The notes below the pieces were generated by a model, which was not told the DNA's origin, did not search any database, and saw nothing but the letters and a program-made list of their open reading frames with translations. From assembly GCF_004363315.1 (NCBI RefSeq), contig NZ_SNYL01000007.1, positions 87,054 through 151,053 on the forward strand: 64,000 nt of DNA, read 5' to 3'. Source of the stretch: Tepidicella xavieri. Lineage in GTDB: Bacteria > Pseudomonadota > Gammaproteobacteria > Burkholderiales > Burkholderiaceae_C. Made by a program: the position numbers and the translations under genes. Below are positions 54,971 through 64,000 of this stretch, piece after piece. The stretch's first letter is position 1. Each line of letters begins with the position of its first letter.

Positions 54971-57900
54971 CTATGGGGCGGTGCCCGGGGTGGTTCCTGG
55001 GGCGGTACGGGGCGCGCCTGGGCCGTCGAAGCTGTGGGTGAAGATGAGGTCGATGGCGTTGTCGTCGCCAGCTTGGGCGCGCAGCCTCAGGTAGCGCGAG
55101 AGGTCCAGGAACACGGCCACGGTGCCCACGGCGCCGACCACGCTGCGCGAGTAGCTGACGTAGAGTTGATCGGTCAGGCGCTTGCCCAGGGTGAGGGCGG
55201 CGGCGGTGGTGCTGCCGTCGGGGTTGATGGCTTCGCCCTGGAAGCTCAAGTCGTCCAGGCCCAGGCGCTGGGCGAAGGGGGTGTCGTCGGTGGAGCCGCT
55301 GCTCAACAAGGCCAGCGCGGCCTGTTGCAGGATGGCCGCTTCGGCCCCGGCGCCACTGGCCGGCCGGCCAAGCACCAGCCAGGCCAGCTTTTCGCTGTCG
55401 GGCAGGTCGGGGTCGGCGTACAGGCGCACCCTGGGCGCTTGCGCCGTGCCGCTGATTTCCACGCCCACTTTCTGGGTGGGGTGCGGCCGCAGGGCCAGGA
55501 TATCGAGGCTGGGGTTGTCGTAGGGGCCGTTGAACCGCACCAGCCCCTGCTCGATGTTGAGCCGCTGCCCGTAGGCGCGGTAGGTGCCGCGGACGGTTTG
55601 CACTTCGCCGGTGAGGGTGGGCGTGAGCTGGCCGGGCTGGGCTTCGGCCAGCAGCCGGCCGCGCAAGGCGGTTTGCAGGCCGAGGCCGCGTACCTCGAAG
55701 CGTTCACCCAGATGGACTTCCGCGCGCAGCCGCACTTGGAAGGGCAGGCGCGCGCTCAGGGGAACGGGCATGGAGCTGCCGCGGATGACGACGTCGCTGC
55801 CCAGGCTGGGGGTGGTTTCGTCGGGCAGCAGGAACAGGGCCTGATCGACATCGAGGCGGCCCCGCAGGTCGAGCAGGGCTTCGCTCAGGCGGCTGTCGAT
55901 TTGGCCGGAGAGGACGAGTCGGCGGTCGGCGCGGGCCAGCAGGCGCAGGTTCTGGGCCTGCAGGGTCAGCCTGACGTCGGGACGGGGCGGGCCGTCGGCG
56001 CGGCGCGGCCAGCTGGCGCGGCCCTCGCCGGTCAACAGGCCGCCACCGTCGGCGCCACCGGCGCCCCGCAGGCGCAGGCGCTCGATCTGCATCTGGTGCC
56101 CGTCGAGGCGGGCCGCCAGCTCGCCGTCGCTGAAGTCGATGCCGTCCAGCGCGGCGCGCAGGGCCAGCCGGCGCAGATCGATGCGGCCCTGCCACTCGGG
56201 CTGGGCGCGGGTGCCGTACAGGCGGGCATCGGCCTGGCCTTCGCCGTCGATGCGCCAGCCCGGTGGCGCAAAGGCCGACAGGGGGGCCATGCGGGTCAGG
56301 CGGGCTTGCAACTCGCCTTCGAGGGGGGCATCGGGCCGCCATTGCCAGCCCTCACCTGCCGCTTCAGGAGGCGTGAGCTGGGTGGTCAGGCGCCCTTGCA
56401 CACGGCCGAACTGGCGGGTGGCGAGCAGCGCCTGGGCCATGGCTTGCTGGCCTTGCCATTGGATGCCGAGTTGCAGGGCTTCCAGCCCCACCGGCGTGCG
56501 TTGCGATTCGGTGCCACTGCCGGAGAGGTAGGTCAGATCACCGCTGAGGTGGCGTCCTTCGAGGCGCGCTCGCGCGGGCGCGGTGCCCGGGGCGTTGCCG
56601 CTCAAGGGCAATGACACGTCCCAAACGCCTTCGAACTGCAAATCGCCGCTGAAACCCGCCTCGGCCAGTGGCCCGTCAGGCCGGTCGGGGGAAGCCATCC
56701 AGGCGTTGATCCAGCTCAATGACACTGGGGCGATGCGTCCGCGGCTGTCCAGATGGCCGTTGGCCCAGCGCAAGCCCTCCCATTCGAGGCGTGCCGGCTG
56801 GGTGGCGAAGGTATGGGAGGGGGCGCCCGTCCACTGTGGCGTCAGCCGCAGCGCGCCGGCCTGGGCGTTCAGGTGGCCTTGAGCGGAAATGGCCAGGTCC
56901 ACGGGCTGGTCGAGCTCCAGGAGCAGCCCGAGCGGCGCCCCCGGCATCCGGGCTTGGAGCCGGGTGGCTTCCCAGCGCACGCGGTGATCGGATGCGCCGG
57001 TCTCCCCAGGCCAGACGCCTTGGAGCCGCCCGGCGGCGTCGAGCGACCAGCCACCGTCGCTGGCGCCGATGCGGGCCTTGCCTTGCCATTCGGCTTGCCA
57101 TTGGCGCGCTTGGCCACGCAAGCGGGCCTGCACGCCTTCGACGGCAAGGGGGGCCTGCGGCGAAGCGTCGGGGGTCGTGGGGGTCAAGGTCAGGCGAGGG
57201 GCCTGGATTTGCAGGGCCCACTGCGCAGGCCATGGGGGCTGGCCCTCTGGCCCGGTCGCATTGGCCTCTACCCGGGCCTGCCCCTGCCAACGGTGCTGCC
57301 ACAGCGGGGCGGCTTGTGTGGGCAAGTCGAGGGCAGGCAGCCAGTCGTGGATGGCCAGCACGGCGCGGCGGCTCCAGTGTTGCAGGCGCTCGGCGTCTGG
57401 CACATCCAGCACGGCGTCCAGCGGCTGGCCTTGCCAGGGCCAGGTGAGCTGCCCTTGGAGCTGCAAGCCGGGGGCCGTCCAGCGCATCGACGCCTGCAGG
57501 TTCAAAGGCCCGGCGGTATGGAGGTGACCGCTGGCCTGCAGGCGGCTGTCCAGCCATTGGGTATCGAGCCGCTCGATGTCGAGCCGCGCGCCAGACCACT
57601 GCCCTTGGGCCTGCACCGTGGGCAGGGCGGCGGCGTCTGGGGCGCGAGGCCCCGTGCCAGCCTGTGGCCGCAGATTCAGCGACCAGCGGGTGCGTTGATC
57701 GCGGTGATCGGCCTGCGCGGTCAGGCCCAACCGCGCGGCCGGCCAGGTGGACCAGAGTCGCTGGGGGTCGAGGGCCTGCACATCCAGCCGGCCTTCGGCG
57801 ACGGCGAGGCGTTCTGCCCAGGGGCGATCCGCCCCGTCAACCTGCCAGCGGACGTTGCCGGTGGCATTCAGCCGGCTCTCGCCCAAGCGCCAGCGCAGGG

Positions 57901-59098
57901 TGTGGACGATCCATCGGTCCGGGCGCAGTTCCACCTGGGCATCGAGCTGCTCCAGCGGCAGGCCGCCGTCGTTCCACGGCTGGGCCATGGCATTGCGCAG
58001 TTGGCCTTGCAGTTGCCAGCGCCACGCGGTTGCCTCAGGGGCTTGCGTTTCCAGATGGACGGCCTGCCATTGGCCGGAGAGCCGGCTTCGTGGCCCTTGG
58101 GGCCAGAATTGGGCCACGTTGATGTCTTGCAGCCGCAGATCGGCCCGTTCCAGGGGCATGTCGTTCCAGGGGCGTACGATGGCTTGCAGGCGCAATTCGG
58201 GCGCCCAACTGCTGGGGGGGGAGGGGCTTGCTGGCGCCGGTTGCACGTCGGCCTGTACCCGCAACAGGGCCTCGACGCCCCCGAGGTCGCCTTGCACGCT
58301 GGCTTCCAAGCGCAGCGTTTGCGCGGGCACTTCGGGGGTGGGGGGCGTCTCGATGGTGGCCTGCAGGCGCACATCCAGCGTCATCGGCTGCAGGGCGAGC
58401 AAGGCGGCCTGGGCGGTGTAGCGGCCATCGGCCCAGCGCAGTTCATCGATGCGCAGGTGGTGGGTGGGCACGCCGTTGTGCGGGCCATAGCGGTAGTGCG
58501 CCACCAGCGGGCCACCTTCCAACGCCGCAGGGCCGGTGAAGGCGAATGCCTCGACCTGCAGCGGCAGCGTGACGGCCCGCAGCCAGGGCAGGGTGAGCCG
58601 CTGAGGTGGCTCCAGGGGGGCATCGTTGGGGGAGGGCGGACGCTCGTCCTGCACCCGGACGCGCTGGGCCGCCAGGCGTTCGATGGTCAGCGAGCGGTCG
58701 AGCAGTACCGCCAGCCACAGGCTCGGCTCCCAAGCCAGGGTCAAGCCGTCGATGTCGACGGTCAGGCCATCCTTCTGCCAGCGCAGGGCGGCGATGCGCC
58801 CGCCGCCGGTCAGGCTGCCCCGGGCGCCCTCGACCTGCAAGGGGGAGGTGCCCGTGGCAGGGTCGGTGAGCCAGTCTTGCGCCCAACGCAAGGTCTGGGG
58901 CAGGGCCGCCGGGGTGCTGGCCCAAAGCACGGCAGCGACGAGCCCTGCGGCCAGCAGGGCAAAGCCGGCGCCAGCCAGCCAGAGCAAGAGACCCAGGAGG
59001 CGCGTGATCCCGCTGGCCAGGCGGCGCCCCCAGCCTGGGCGGTGACCGGCGGGAGGCTGGGGCGGCGGTTCGTGGGGTGGGGCGGGGTGCATGCGCAT
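54971..59098 (-). CDS. tamB: Translocation and assembly module protein TamB
   Basis: Inner-membrane-anchored beta-helical protein of the AsmA-like/TamB family that spans the periplasm and works with TamA in outer-membrane protein assembly or lipid transport. The 1375-aa length is typical. One N-terminal membrane helix (GLLLWLAGAGFALLAAGLVAA, residues ~35-60) is followed by a long region of beta repeats, and the C-terminal ~350 residues are the DUF490 domain ending LKRLTDQLYVSYSRSV-like (here GKRLTDQLYVSYSRSVVG). ATG 59098 lies two bases after the tamA stop. The C terminus is a low-complexity APG/T tail. Confidence 0.93.
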   Translation of the reverse strand: MRMHPAPPHEPPPQPPAGHRPGWGRRLASGITRLLGLLLWLAGAGFALLAAGLVAAVLWASTPAALPQTLRWAQDWLTDPATGTSPLQVEGARGSLTGGGRIAALRWQKDGLTVDIDGLTLAWEPSLWLAVLLDRSLTIERLAAQRVRVQDERPPSPNDAPLEPPQRLTLPWLRAVTLPLQVEAFAFTGPAALEGGPLVAHYRYGPHNGVPTHHLRIDELRWADGRYTAQAALLALQPMTLDVRLQATIETPPTPEVPAQTLRLEASVQGDLGGVEALLRVQADVQPAPASPSPPSSWAPELRLQAIVRPWNDMPLERADLRLQDINVAQFWPQGPRSRLSGQWQAVHLETQAPEATAWRWQLQGQLRNAMAQPWNDGGLPLEQLDAQVELRPDRWIVHTLRWRLGESRLNATGNVRWQVDGADRPWAERLAVAEGRLDVQALDPQRLWSTWPAARLGLTAQADHRDQRTRWSLNLRPQAGTGPRAPDAAALPTVQAQGQWSGARLDIERLDTQWLDSRLQASGHLHTAGPLNLQASMRWTAPGLQLQGQLTWPWQGQPLDAVLDVPDAERLQHWSRRAVLAIHDWLPALDLPTQAAPLWQHRWQGQARVEANATGPEGQPPWPAQWALQIQAPRLTLTPTTPDASPQAPLAVEGVQARLRGQARQWQAEWQGKARIGASDGGWSLDAAGRLQGVWPGETGASDHRVRWEATRLQARMPGAPLGLLLELDQPVDLAISAQGHLNAQAGALRLTPQWTGAPSHTFATQPARLEWEGLRWANGHLDSRGRIAPVSLSWINAWMASPDRPDGPLAEAGFSGDLQFEGVWDVSLPLSGNAPGTAPARARLEGRHLSGDLTYLSGSGTESQRTPVGLEALQLGIQWQGQQAMAQALLATRQFGRVQGRLTTQLTPPEAAGEGWQWRPDAPLEGELQARLTRMAPLSAFAPPGWRIDGEGQADARLYGTRAQPEWQGRIDLRRLALRAALDGIDFSDGELAARLDGHQMQIERLRLRGAGGADGGGLLTGEGRASWPRRADGPPRPDVRLTLQAQNLRLLARADRRLVLSGQIDSRLSEALLDLRGRLDVDQALFLLPDETTPSLGSDVVIRGSSMPVPLSARLPFQVRLRAEVHLGERFEVRGLGLQTALRGRLLAEAQPGQLTPTLTGEVQTVRGTYRAYGQRLNIEQGLVRFNGPYDNPSLDILALRPHPTQKVGVEISGTAQAPRVRLYADPDLPDSEKLAWLVLGRPASGAGAEAAILQQAALALLSSGSTDDTPFAQRLGLDDLSFQGEAINPDGSTTAAALTLGKRLTDQLYVSYSRSVVGAVGTVAVFLDLSRYLRLRAQAGDDNAIDLIFTHSFDGPGAPRTAPGTTPGTAP

Positions 59099-59100
59099 GG

Positions 59101-60909
59101 TCAGAAGGCAAACCCCACGCTCAGGTGCAGCCGCAGCCGCTTGCTGTCCACGCCGTAGGCCAGGTCGGCCTGTAGCGGTCCGACCGGGCTGTTGTAGCGC
59201 ACGCCAGCACCCACGCCCACCTGGGGCTTGAGGTCGGCGGCGCGGTTGGCCACGGCCCCGGCGTCGAGAAACACCACGCTCTCCCATGGGGTTTTGACCC
59301 CGTCGCGCCAGAGGGGGCGCTGCCACTCCAGGCTGGCCACGCTCAGCAGCTTGCCGGCTTCCACCACGCCGGAAGGAAGTGGCACGCCGATGCTGCGCTG
59401 CGTGTAGCCGCGCACACTGTTGTCGCCGCCGGCCAGGAAGCGTTGGGTCACGGGCACGGGTGCGTCTGGGGCCGACCACACCGCGCCGCCTTCCAGCCGC
59501 AGTGCGAGCCGGCTGGGCCGGGGCGAGTCGCTGCCCACGGGCCAGTAGCCCAGCCAGCGCACGCGGGTGCGCAGATAGGGTTGGCGCTCTTGCGACAGCG
59601 TCACGCCGGCGCCCAATTCCACCGCCAGCCCGTAGCCGCGCTGGGGCGCGGTGAGGTCGTCAAAGACCCGGCGCGTCCAGGCGTAGTTCGCGCTCACCGC
59701 CGTGGCCGTGGGCTGGGGGATGCCCATGTCGCGGACGCGGGCCCGGTCGAGTTGCAGGAAATAACTGCGGTCCAGCGCCAGGCCGTCTTGCGCTTGTCCG
59801 ATGCGCCATTGCTCGCTGTTCGTCACGCGCGGGCCATCGGTTTGCCGCTGCAGTTCGCCGGCGGTCAGCCAGCGCCAACCTTTGTCATCCACGGGGGTGC
59901 TCAGGTCCAGCCCCAGGGTGGTCGTATCCCGCTCGGCCTGCAGGCGCGACAGCGCTCGCCAGCCCAGTCCTGGGAGGCGATGGTGGGTATGCTCCAGGGT
60001 GAAGCGGGCGCCTCGGTCGGTGCTGGCCCCCACGCCGATGACCACCTTTTGCAGCGGCGCTTCGCGCACGCGGGCCAGCACGGTGTGATGCTGGGGGTCG
60101 CCCTCCGGGGCCAGCAGCACGAAGGCCGAGGGGTAATAGCCGCTGTCGGTCAGCCGTCGCTGAGCGGCTTGCAGCGCGGCTTCGTCATAAGGGGCGCCCG
60201 GCCGCACGCCGGCCAGCCGCACCAGCCGACGCGCCATGTCGGCGTCATAGCGTTGCGCCCCTTCCACCGCCACATCCCCAAAGAAATGCGGCGGGCCGGA
60301 GTCCAGCACCAGATAGAGGTTGGCCTCGTGCTGTGGCGGCACGATGTCGGCCAGGCTGTTGACCAGGCGGGCGCGTGGGTATCGCTGTTCGGCCAGGGTG
60401 CGCAGCGCGCGCGATTTGGCCGTGTCCCAGGCGGACTGGCTGAAAGTCTGCCCCACGGGCAGGGCCCATTCCTCTTGCAGGCGCTGACGCTGGGCAGCCG
60501 CTTCGGGGGCATCGCGGGCATCGCCCTCGAGGGTGATCTGGACCAGCGCGATGCGCGTCGGCGGACCGGGCTCCACCCGGATGTGCACATGGGGCAGCGC
60601 CCCATCGGCATCGCGCAGCTGCACGTCCACGGTGGGGGAGAAATAGCCCTGGGTCCCCAGCAGGTCGCGCAGGTTTTTCGGGGTCTGGCTCAGCAGGCGG
60701 TCCAGCTCGCTGCGGCTCAAGTCCGGCAGGGTGCGAAAGCGCTGCAGTTCGGCATGCCGGGCCAGGAAGGCGTCCAGCGGGGCGGGCGCCTCGATCGTCA
60801 AGTCGAACACGGGTGCCTCGTCAGCGGCCAGCGCCGCAGGCGGCATCCATGCCCAGGCCCAAGCGATGAAGGCGCCCAGCCAGCGCCAGGACAGACGACG
60901 CCTTGCCAT
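59101..60909 (-). CDS. tamA: Outer membrane assembly protein TamA (BamA family)
   Basis: Outer-membrane beta-barrel partner of TamB. The 602-aa precursor has a signal peptide (LGAFIAWAWAWMPPAALA), three POTRA-like domains (residues ~35-280) and a 16-strand Omp85 barrel with the lid-lock motif RFLAGGDNSVRGY and the final LRLHLSVGFAF, ending in phenylalanine as outer-membrane barrels do. Its ATG 60909 overlaps the stop of the VWA gene upstream. tamA-tamB order is standard. Confidence 0.93.
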   Translation of the reverse strand: MARRRLSWRWLGAFIAWAWAWMPPAALAADEAPVFDLTIEAPAPLDAFLARHAELQRFRTLPDLSRSELDRLLSQTPKNLRDLLGTQGYFSPTVDVQLRDADGALPHVHIRVEPGPPTRIALVQITLEGDARDAPEAAAQRQRLQEEWALPVGQTFSQSAWDTAKSRALRTLAEQRYPRARLVNSLADIVPPQHEANLYLVLDSGPPHFFGDVAVEGAQRYDADMARRLVRLAGVRPGAPYDEAALQAAQRRLTDSGYYPSAFVLLAPEGDPQHHTVLARVREAPLQKVVIGVGASTDRGARFTLEHTHHRLPGLGWRALSRLQAERDTTTLGLDLSTPVDDKGWRWLTAGELQRQTDGPRVTNSEQWRIGQAQDGLALDRSYFLQLDRARVRDMGIPQPTATAVSANYAWTRRVFDDLTAPQRGYGLAVELGAGVTLSQERQPYLRTRVRWLGYWPVGSDSPRPSRLALRLEGGAVWSAPDAPVPVTQRFLAGGDNSVRGYTQRSIGVPLPSGVVEAGKLLSVASLEWQRPLWRDGVKTPWESVVFLDAGAVANRAADLKPQVGVGAGVRYNSPVGPLQADLAYGVDSKRLRLHLSVGFAF

Positions 60910-62096
60910 CACTTCGTCAGCACCCGCATGGCCTCCTCCAGCCCTTTGAGGGTCAGGGGATACATACGCTGGCCCATGAGCTGCTGGATGATGGCGATGC
61001 TCTGGCGGTATTGCCACATGCCTTGCGGCTCGGGGTTGATCCAGACGTAGTGCGGGAAGGCGTGGGTGAGGCGCTGCAGCCACTCGGCGCCGGCTTCCTC
61101 GTTGTTGTATTCCACGCTGCCGCCGGGTTGGAGGATTTCGTAAGGGCTCATGGTCGCATCGCCCACGAAGATGAGCTTGTAGTCTTTGTTGTACTTGCGG
61201 ATCACTTCCCACGTGTCGAATTTTTCGGCGTAGCGGCGGCGGTTGTTCTTCCACACATAGTCATAGACGCAGTTGTGGAAATAATAAAACTCCAGGTGCT
61301 TGAATTCGTTCTTGGCCGCGGAAAACAGTTCCTCCACCCGCTGGATGTGCTCATCCATGGTGCCGCCCACGTCCATGAGCAGCAGCACTTTGACGTGGTT
61401 GTGCCGCTCGGGCACCATGCGGATGTCGAGCCAGCCGGCGTTGGCGGCGGTGGCGCGGATGGTGTCGGGCAGGTCCAGTTCCAGGTCGCTGCCTTCGCGG
61501 GCAAATTTGCGCAGGCGGCGCAGTGCCATCTTGATGTTGCGGGTGCCCAGTTCCTGGGTGTCGTCGTAATCCCGGTAGCTGCGCTGTTCCCACACCTTCA
61601 CGGCGCTTCGGCCGCCCCCTTTGCCGCCGATGCGGATGCCTTGCGGGTTGTAGCCCCCATGCCCGAACGGGCTGGTGCCGCCGGTGCCGATCCACTTGCT
61701 GCCGCCTTCGTGCCGCTCTTTTTGCTCCTGCAGCCGCTTTCTGAGGGTCTCCATCAGTTCGTCCCAGTCCATCCGGGGCGCGTTGGCCTTCTGCTCGTCA
61801 GACAGTAGCCGCTCCATTTCCTTGCGCAGCCAGTCGGCAGGGATTTCTTGGGTGAAATCGGCCAGCATCTCCACGCCTTTGAAATAAGCGGCGAAGGCGC
61901 GGTCGAATTTGTCGAAGTGCTTTTCGTCCTTGACCAGCACGGTGCGAGCCAGGTGGTAGAAGTCGTCCAGCGTGCAGGCATCCGGGTTGCGTGGGCCCAC
62001 CACATCGGCCTGCAGCGCTTCGAGCAAGGTGAGGTATTCCTTCACCGACACTGGCAACTTGGCGGCCCGCAGGGTGTAGAAGAAGTCGATCAGCAT
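60909..62096 (-). CDS. VWA domain protein, CoxE-like
   Basis: A 395-aa protein of the family that accompanies MoxR-type ATPases. Residues ~1-190 are helical, ending in a glycine-rich loop (GTGGTSPFGHGGYNPQGIR), then a von Willebrand A domain with VLLLMDVGGTMDEH, where the metal-ion site DxSxS is changed to D-V-G-G-T. C-terminal residues include KLIFVGDATMSPYEI and HYVWINPEP. Such VWA-MoxR pairs act in metal insertion or assembly of enzymes; a target gene is not evident here. Confidence 0.85.
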   Translation of the reverse strand: MLIDFFYTLRAAKLPVSVKEYLTLLEALQADVVGPRNPDACTLDDFYHLARTVLVKDEKHFDKFDRAFAAYFKGVEMLADFTQEIPADWLRKEMERLLSDEQKANAPRMDWDELMETLRKRLQEQKERHEGGSKWIGTGGTSPFGHGGYNPQGIRIGGKGGGRSAVKVWEQRSYRDYDDTQELGTRNIKMALRRLRKFAREGSDLELDLPDTIRATAANAGWLDIRMVPERHNHVKVLLLMDVGGTMDEHIQRVEELFSAAKNEFKHLEFYYFHNCVYDYVWKNNRRRYAEKFDTWEVIRKYNKDYKLIFVGDATMSPYEILQPGGSVEYNNEEAGAEWLQRLTHAFPHYVWINPEPQGMWQYRQSIAIIQQLMGQRMYPLTLKGLEEAMRVLTK

Positions 62097-62151
62097 GGCA
62101 GGGCTCCCGTGGGCAGCGCCAAGCGCCCTGTCGGCGGTGGCGCACGGCGGC

Positions 62152-62994
62152 TCATCGATGACGCTGGTTCATGAACACCAATTTCTCGAACAGGGTCAGG
62201 TCCTGCTCGTTTTTCAGTAAAGCGCCCACCAGCGGCGGCACGCGCACCTGGTTGTCCGGGCTGTGCAGGGCTTGCAGGGGGATGTCTTCGGCCATCAGCA
62301 GCTTGAGCCAGTCCAGCAGTTCGCTGGTGGATGGCTTTTTTTTCAGCCCCGGCAGGTTGCGGATGTCGAAGAAGGTTTTCATGGCCGCGGCCAGTAATTC
62401 GTCCTTCAGGCCCGGGAAATGCACGTCCACGATCTGCTTCATCGTGGCCGGGTCCGGGAACTTGATGTAATGGAAGAAACAGCGGCGCAGGAAGGCGTCG
62501 GGCAGCTCTTTTTCGTTGTTGGAGGTGATGAACACCAGCGGCCGGTGGCGGGCGCGGATGGTTTGGCGTGTCTCGTAGCAATGAAACTCCATGCGGTCGA
62601 GCTCGCGCAGCAGGTCGTTGGGGAATTCGATGTCGGCCTTGTCGATCTCGTCGATCAGCAGGGCCACCGGCTGCTCGGCCTCGAACGCCTGCCACAGCAC
62701 GCCTTTGACGATGTAGTTGGCAATGTCTTTGACGCGATCGTCACCCAGTTGGCTGTCGCGCAGGCGGCTGACGGCGTCGTATTCATACAAGCCTTGCTGC
62801 GCCTTGGTGGTGCTTTTGATGTGCCACTGCAGCAGCGGCATGCCCAGCGAGCGGGCCACTTCTTCGGCCAGCATGGTTTTGCCCGTGCCCGGCTCGCCCT
62901 TGACCAGCAAGGGGCGCTTGAGCTGGATGGCGGCGTTGACCGCGAGCATCAGGTCCTGTGTGGCAACGTAGTGGGGCGAGCCGGTGAATTTCAT
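62152..62994 (-). CDS. MoxR-family AAA+ ATPase
   Basis: A 280-aa ATPase with Walker A VKGEPGTGKTMLAEE (residues ~32-46), Walker B VALLIDEIDKAD, sensor 1 VFITSNNEKEL and the arginine-finger region DAFLRRCFFHYIKF. It precedes the VWA gene by 55 bp in the same direction and probably works with it. MoxR/VWA systems are chaperone-like in their known examples (CoxDE, NorQD, CbbQO). Start ATG 62994. Confidence 0.9.
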   Translation of the reverse strand: MKFTGSPHYVATQDLMLAVNAAIQLKRPLLVKGEPGTGKTMLAEEVARSLGMPLLQWHIKSTTKAQQGLYEYDAVSRLRDSQLGDDRVKDIANYIVKGVLWQAFEAEQPVALLIDEIDKADIEFPNDLLRELDRMEFHCYETRQTIRARHRPLVFITSNNEKELPDAFLRRCFFHYIKFPDPATMKQIVDVHFPGLKDELLAAAMKTFFDIRNLPGLKKKPSTSELLDWLKLLMAEDIPLQALHSPDNQVRVPPLVGALLKNEQDLTLFEKLVFMNQRHR

Positions 62995-63057
62995 GACGTT
63001 GGGATGATGAGGTCGGGGCCGGTGCCTGGCGGAATACGGCCAAGGGTTTTCAAGGGG

Positions 63058-63084
63058 TTGGTGACTGGAACGAGTCTATATAAT
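63058..63084 (+). promoter_or_regulatory. Promoter of the cytochrome c4-like gene
   Basis: A perfect TATAAT at 63079-63084 lies 45 bp before the start codon in the divergent gap with the MoxR gene. TTGGTG at 63058-63063 can serve as -35 with a short 15-bp spacing. The -10 is convincing. Confidence 0.6.
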
Positions 63085-63129
63085 CGCGCGTTGATTTTTG
63101 TCAAACGTCCTTCTGATTGTGCTTGCAAA

Positions 63130-63801
63130 ATGAACAAACCGTTGTCCACCTTGCTGAAAACCGTTGTCGCAAGCGCGACCGTTGCGCTGTCTCTGGCTGC
63201 CCAGGCGCAGGTGACGGGTGATGTGAAGGCCGGCGAATCCAAGGCAGCCATGTGCATCGGCTGCCACGGTATTCCGGGTTACCAGAACAGCTTCCCGGAA
63301 ATTCACAAGGTGCCCAAGATTTCGGGGCAGACGGCACAGTACATCGCGGCCTCGCTGGTGGCCTACCAGCGAGGCGACCGCAAGCACCCCACCATGCGCG
63401 GCATTGCCGGTTCGCTCAGCGAGCAGGACATCGCCGATCTGGCCGCCTTCTATGCCCAGCACAACGGCGACGTTAAAGCCCCCGAGGCGCCCAGCCGCGC
63501 ACCAAACGCTATCGTTGCGGCCTTGTTGGAGCGCGGTGCCTGCGCATCCTGCCACGGGGCCAATTTCAGCAGCCCGATCGACCCCAGCTACCCCAAGATC
63601 GGTGGCCAGTATGCCGACTACCTCTATGTGGCGCTGAAGTCCTACCAGGTCCAGGGTAACCCGATCATCGGGCGCAGCAATCCCATCATGGGCGGCATCG
63701 TGGCCCAGTATTCGCTGCAGGAACTGCGCCAGATGGCCAATTACCTCGGCTCCATCGAGGGTGAACTGGCCACCCGGCCCCAGCCACGCTTCCGCCGCTG
63801 A
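63130..63801 (+). CDS. Diheme cytochrome c4-like protein
   Basis: Periplasmic electron carrier. ATG 63130 gives a 223-aa precursor with signal peptide MNKPLSTLLKTVVASATVAL...LAAQA. The mature part has two class I cytochrome domains with heme sites CIGCHG and CASCHG and two probable axial methionines in HPTMRGIAG and NPIMGGIVAQYS, the c4 layout. It could carry electrons from bc1 (petABC in this window) to a cytochrome oxidase. Confidence 0.93.
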   Translation: MNKPLSTLLKTVVASATVALSLAAQAQVTGDVKAGESKAAMCIGCHGIPGYQNSFPEIHKVPKISGQTAQYIAASLVAYQRGDRKHPTMRGIAGSLSEQDIADLAAFYAQHNGDVKAPEAPSRAPNAIVAALLERGACASCHGANFSSPIDPSYPKIGGQYADYLYVALKSYQVQGNPIIGRSNPIMGGIVAQYSLQELRQMANYLGSIEGELATRPQPRFRR

Positions 63802-63920
63802 TCGGCCACGCCCGGGACGTTTTTCCCGTTTCACTTCAACCTGCTAGGATGGCACCATGCGTGCCAAGCCTCGTCTGATAACCTCCCCACGTTGCCGCGC
63901 CTTAGCAGGCCGTTGAAAAA
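63802..63920. other. Intergenic region after the cytochrome gene
   Basis: A weak CGGGA/TCCCG inverted repeat with T residues inside the loop lies ~12 bp after the stop. No credible gene is present. Confidence 0.4.
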
Positions 63921-64000
63921 GTGCCCATCGAAGCAGCCGAGGCTCTGCCTGCGTCGGCTTTCAACCGGCTGGATCCGCATTTCCAGCCCCTGGCAGCCCT
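63921..64000 (+). CDS. Possible start of a gene truncated by the window end
   Basis: From GTG 63921 the frame is open to the end of the window (first residues PIEAAEALPASAFNRLDPHF). It has no recognisable motif in 26 residues and no clear ribosome-binding site. Confidence 0.25.
   Translation, partial: MPIEAAEALPASAFNRLDPHFQPLAA

Noticed and set aside
56753..59158. 801-codon plus-strand frame opposite tamB
   Set aside because: Shadow of tamB with no start context or domain.

Overview
The window is high-GC, gene-dense DNA from a betaproteobacterium, most likely order Burkholderiales and close to Comamonadaceae. This is inferred from gene order (murA-hisGDCBHAFI..E-hinT-tatABC, petABC-sspAB, prepilin peptidase-coaE-zapD-yacG, argJ-DUF815-NUDIX) and from protein character; no database search was possible. 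No rRNA operon, CRISPR array, prophage or intact insertion sequence is visible. Two tRNA genes are present.

Layout. 1-1921: an ABC-2 type exporter (ATPase truncated at the window edge, plus permease) and an IbaG/BolA protein. 1929-10523: murA followed by an almost unbroken his operon (hisG, D, C, B, H, A, F, I, then an unrecognised secreted protein, then hisE). 10542-13050: a small membrane protein, a HIT hydrolase and tatABC. 13051-16360: a membrane-anchored DegS/DegQ-type protease (minus strand), a 50-aa DUF3149 protein, a NIF3 protein and pdxA. 16485-20504: cytochrome bc1 (petABC) and the stringent starvation pair sspA-sspB. 20518-26427: tRNA-Thr, a DciA/DUF721 protein, secA, argJ, a DUF815 ATPase and a NUDIX hydrolase. 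26445-28924 (minus): prepilin peptidase, coaE, zapD, yacG. 29000-30310: glycerate 2-kinase.

30333-49286 is a nitrogen-acquisition block and the most interesting part. The urease operon (ureA, a 59-aa His-rich membrane protein, ureB, ureC, ureE, ureF, ureG) runs on the minus strand. Divergent from it are an 1174-aa protein fusing an NCS1-like permease to a histidine kinase and receiver, and a REC-LuxR response regulator. The urea ABC transporter urtABCDE follows. The remaining urease chaperone gene ureD lies beyond urtE, convergent with it, as the apparent last gene of a separate NitT/TauT-type ABC transporter operon of unknown substrate. The 109-bp gap between ureA and the sensor gene holds two outward-facing sigma-54-like promoter sequences. 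A perfect 16-bp palindrome of GntR-operator type and a related half-length site precede the second ABC operon.

49287-64000: an NADP-type malic enzyme with a strong terminator; a divergent ferric-iron ABC pair with a Fur-box-like palindrome in the 42-bp gap; tRNA-Arg(CCT); a GGDEF-domain remnant; tamB-tamA; a VWA protein with its MoxR-type ATPase; and a diheme cytochrome c4-like protein. The last 200 bp contain no gene that can be recognised.

The genes form a coherent free-living heterotroph profile: aerobic respiration through bc1, Tat export (the Rieske protein, UrtA and the NitT-type binding protein all carry twin-arginine signals), and urea scavenging with its own sensor.
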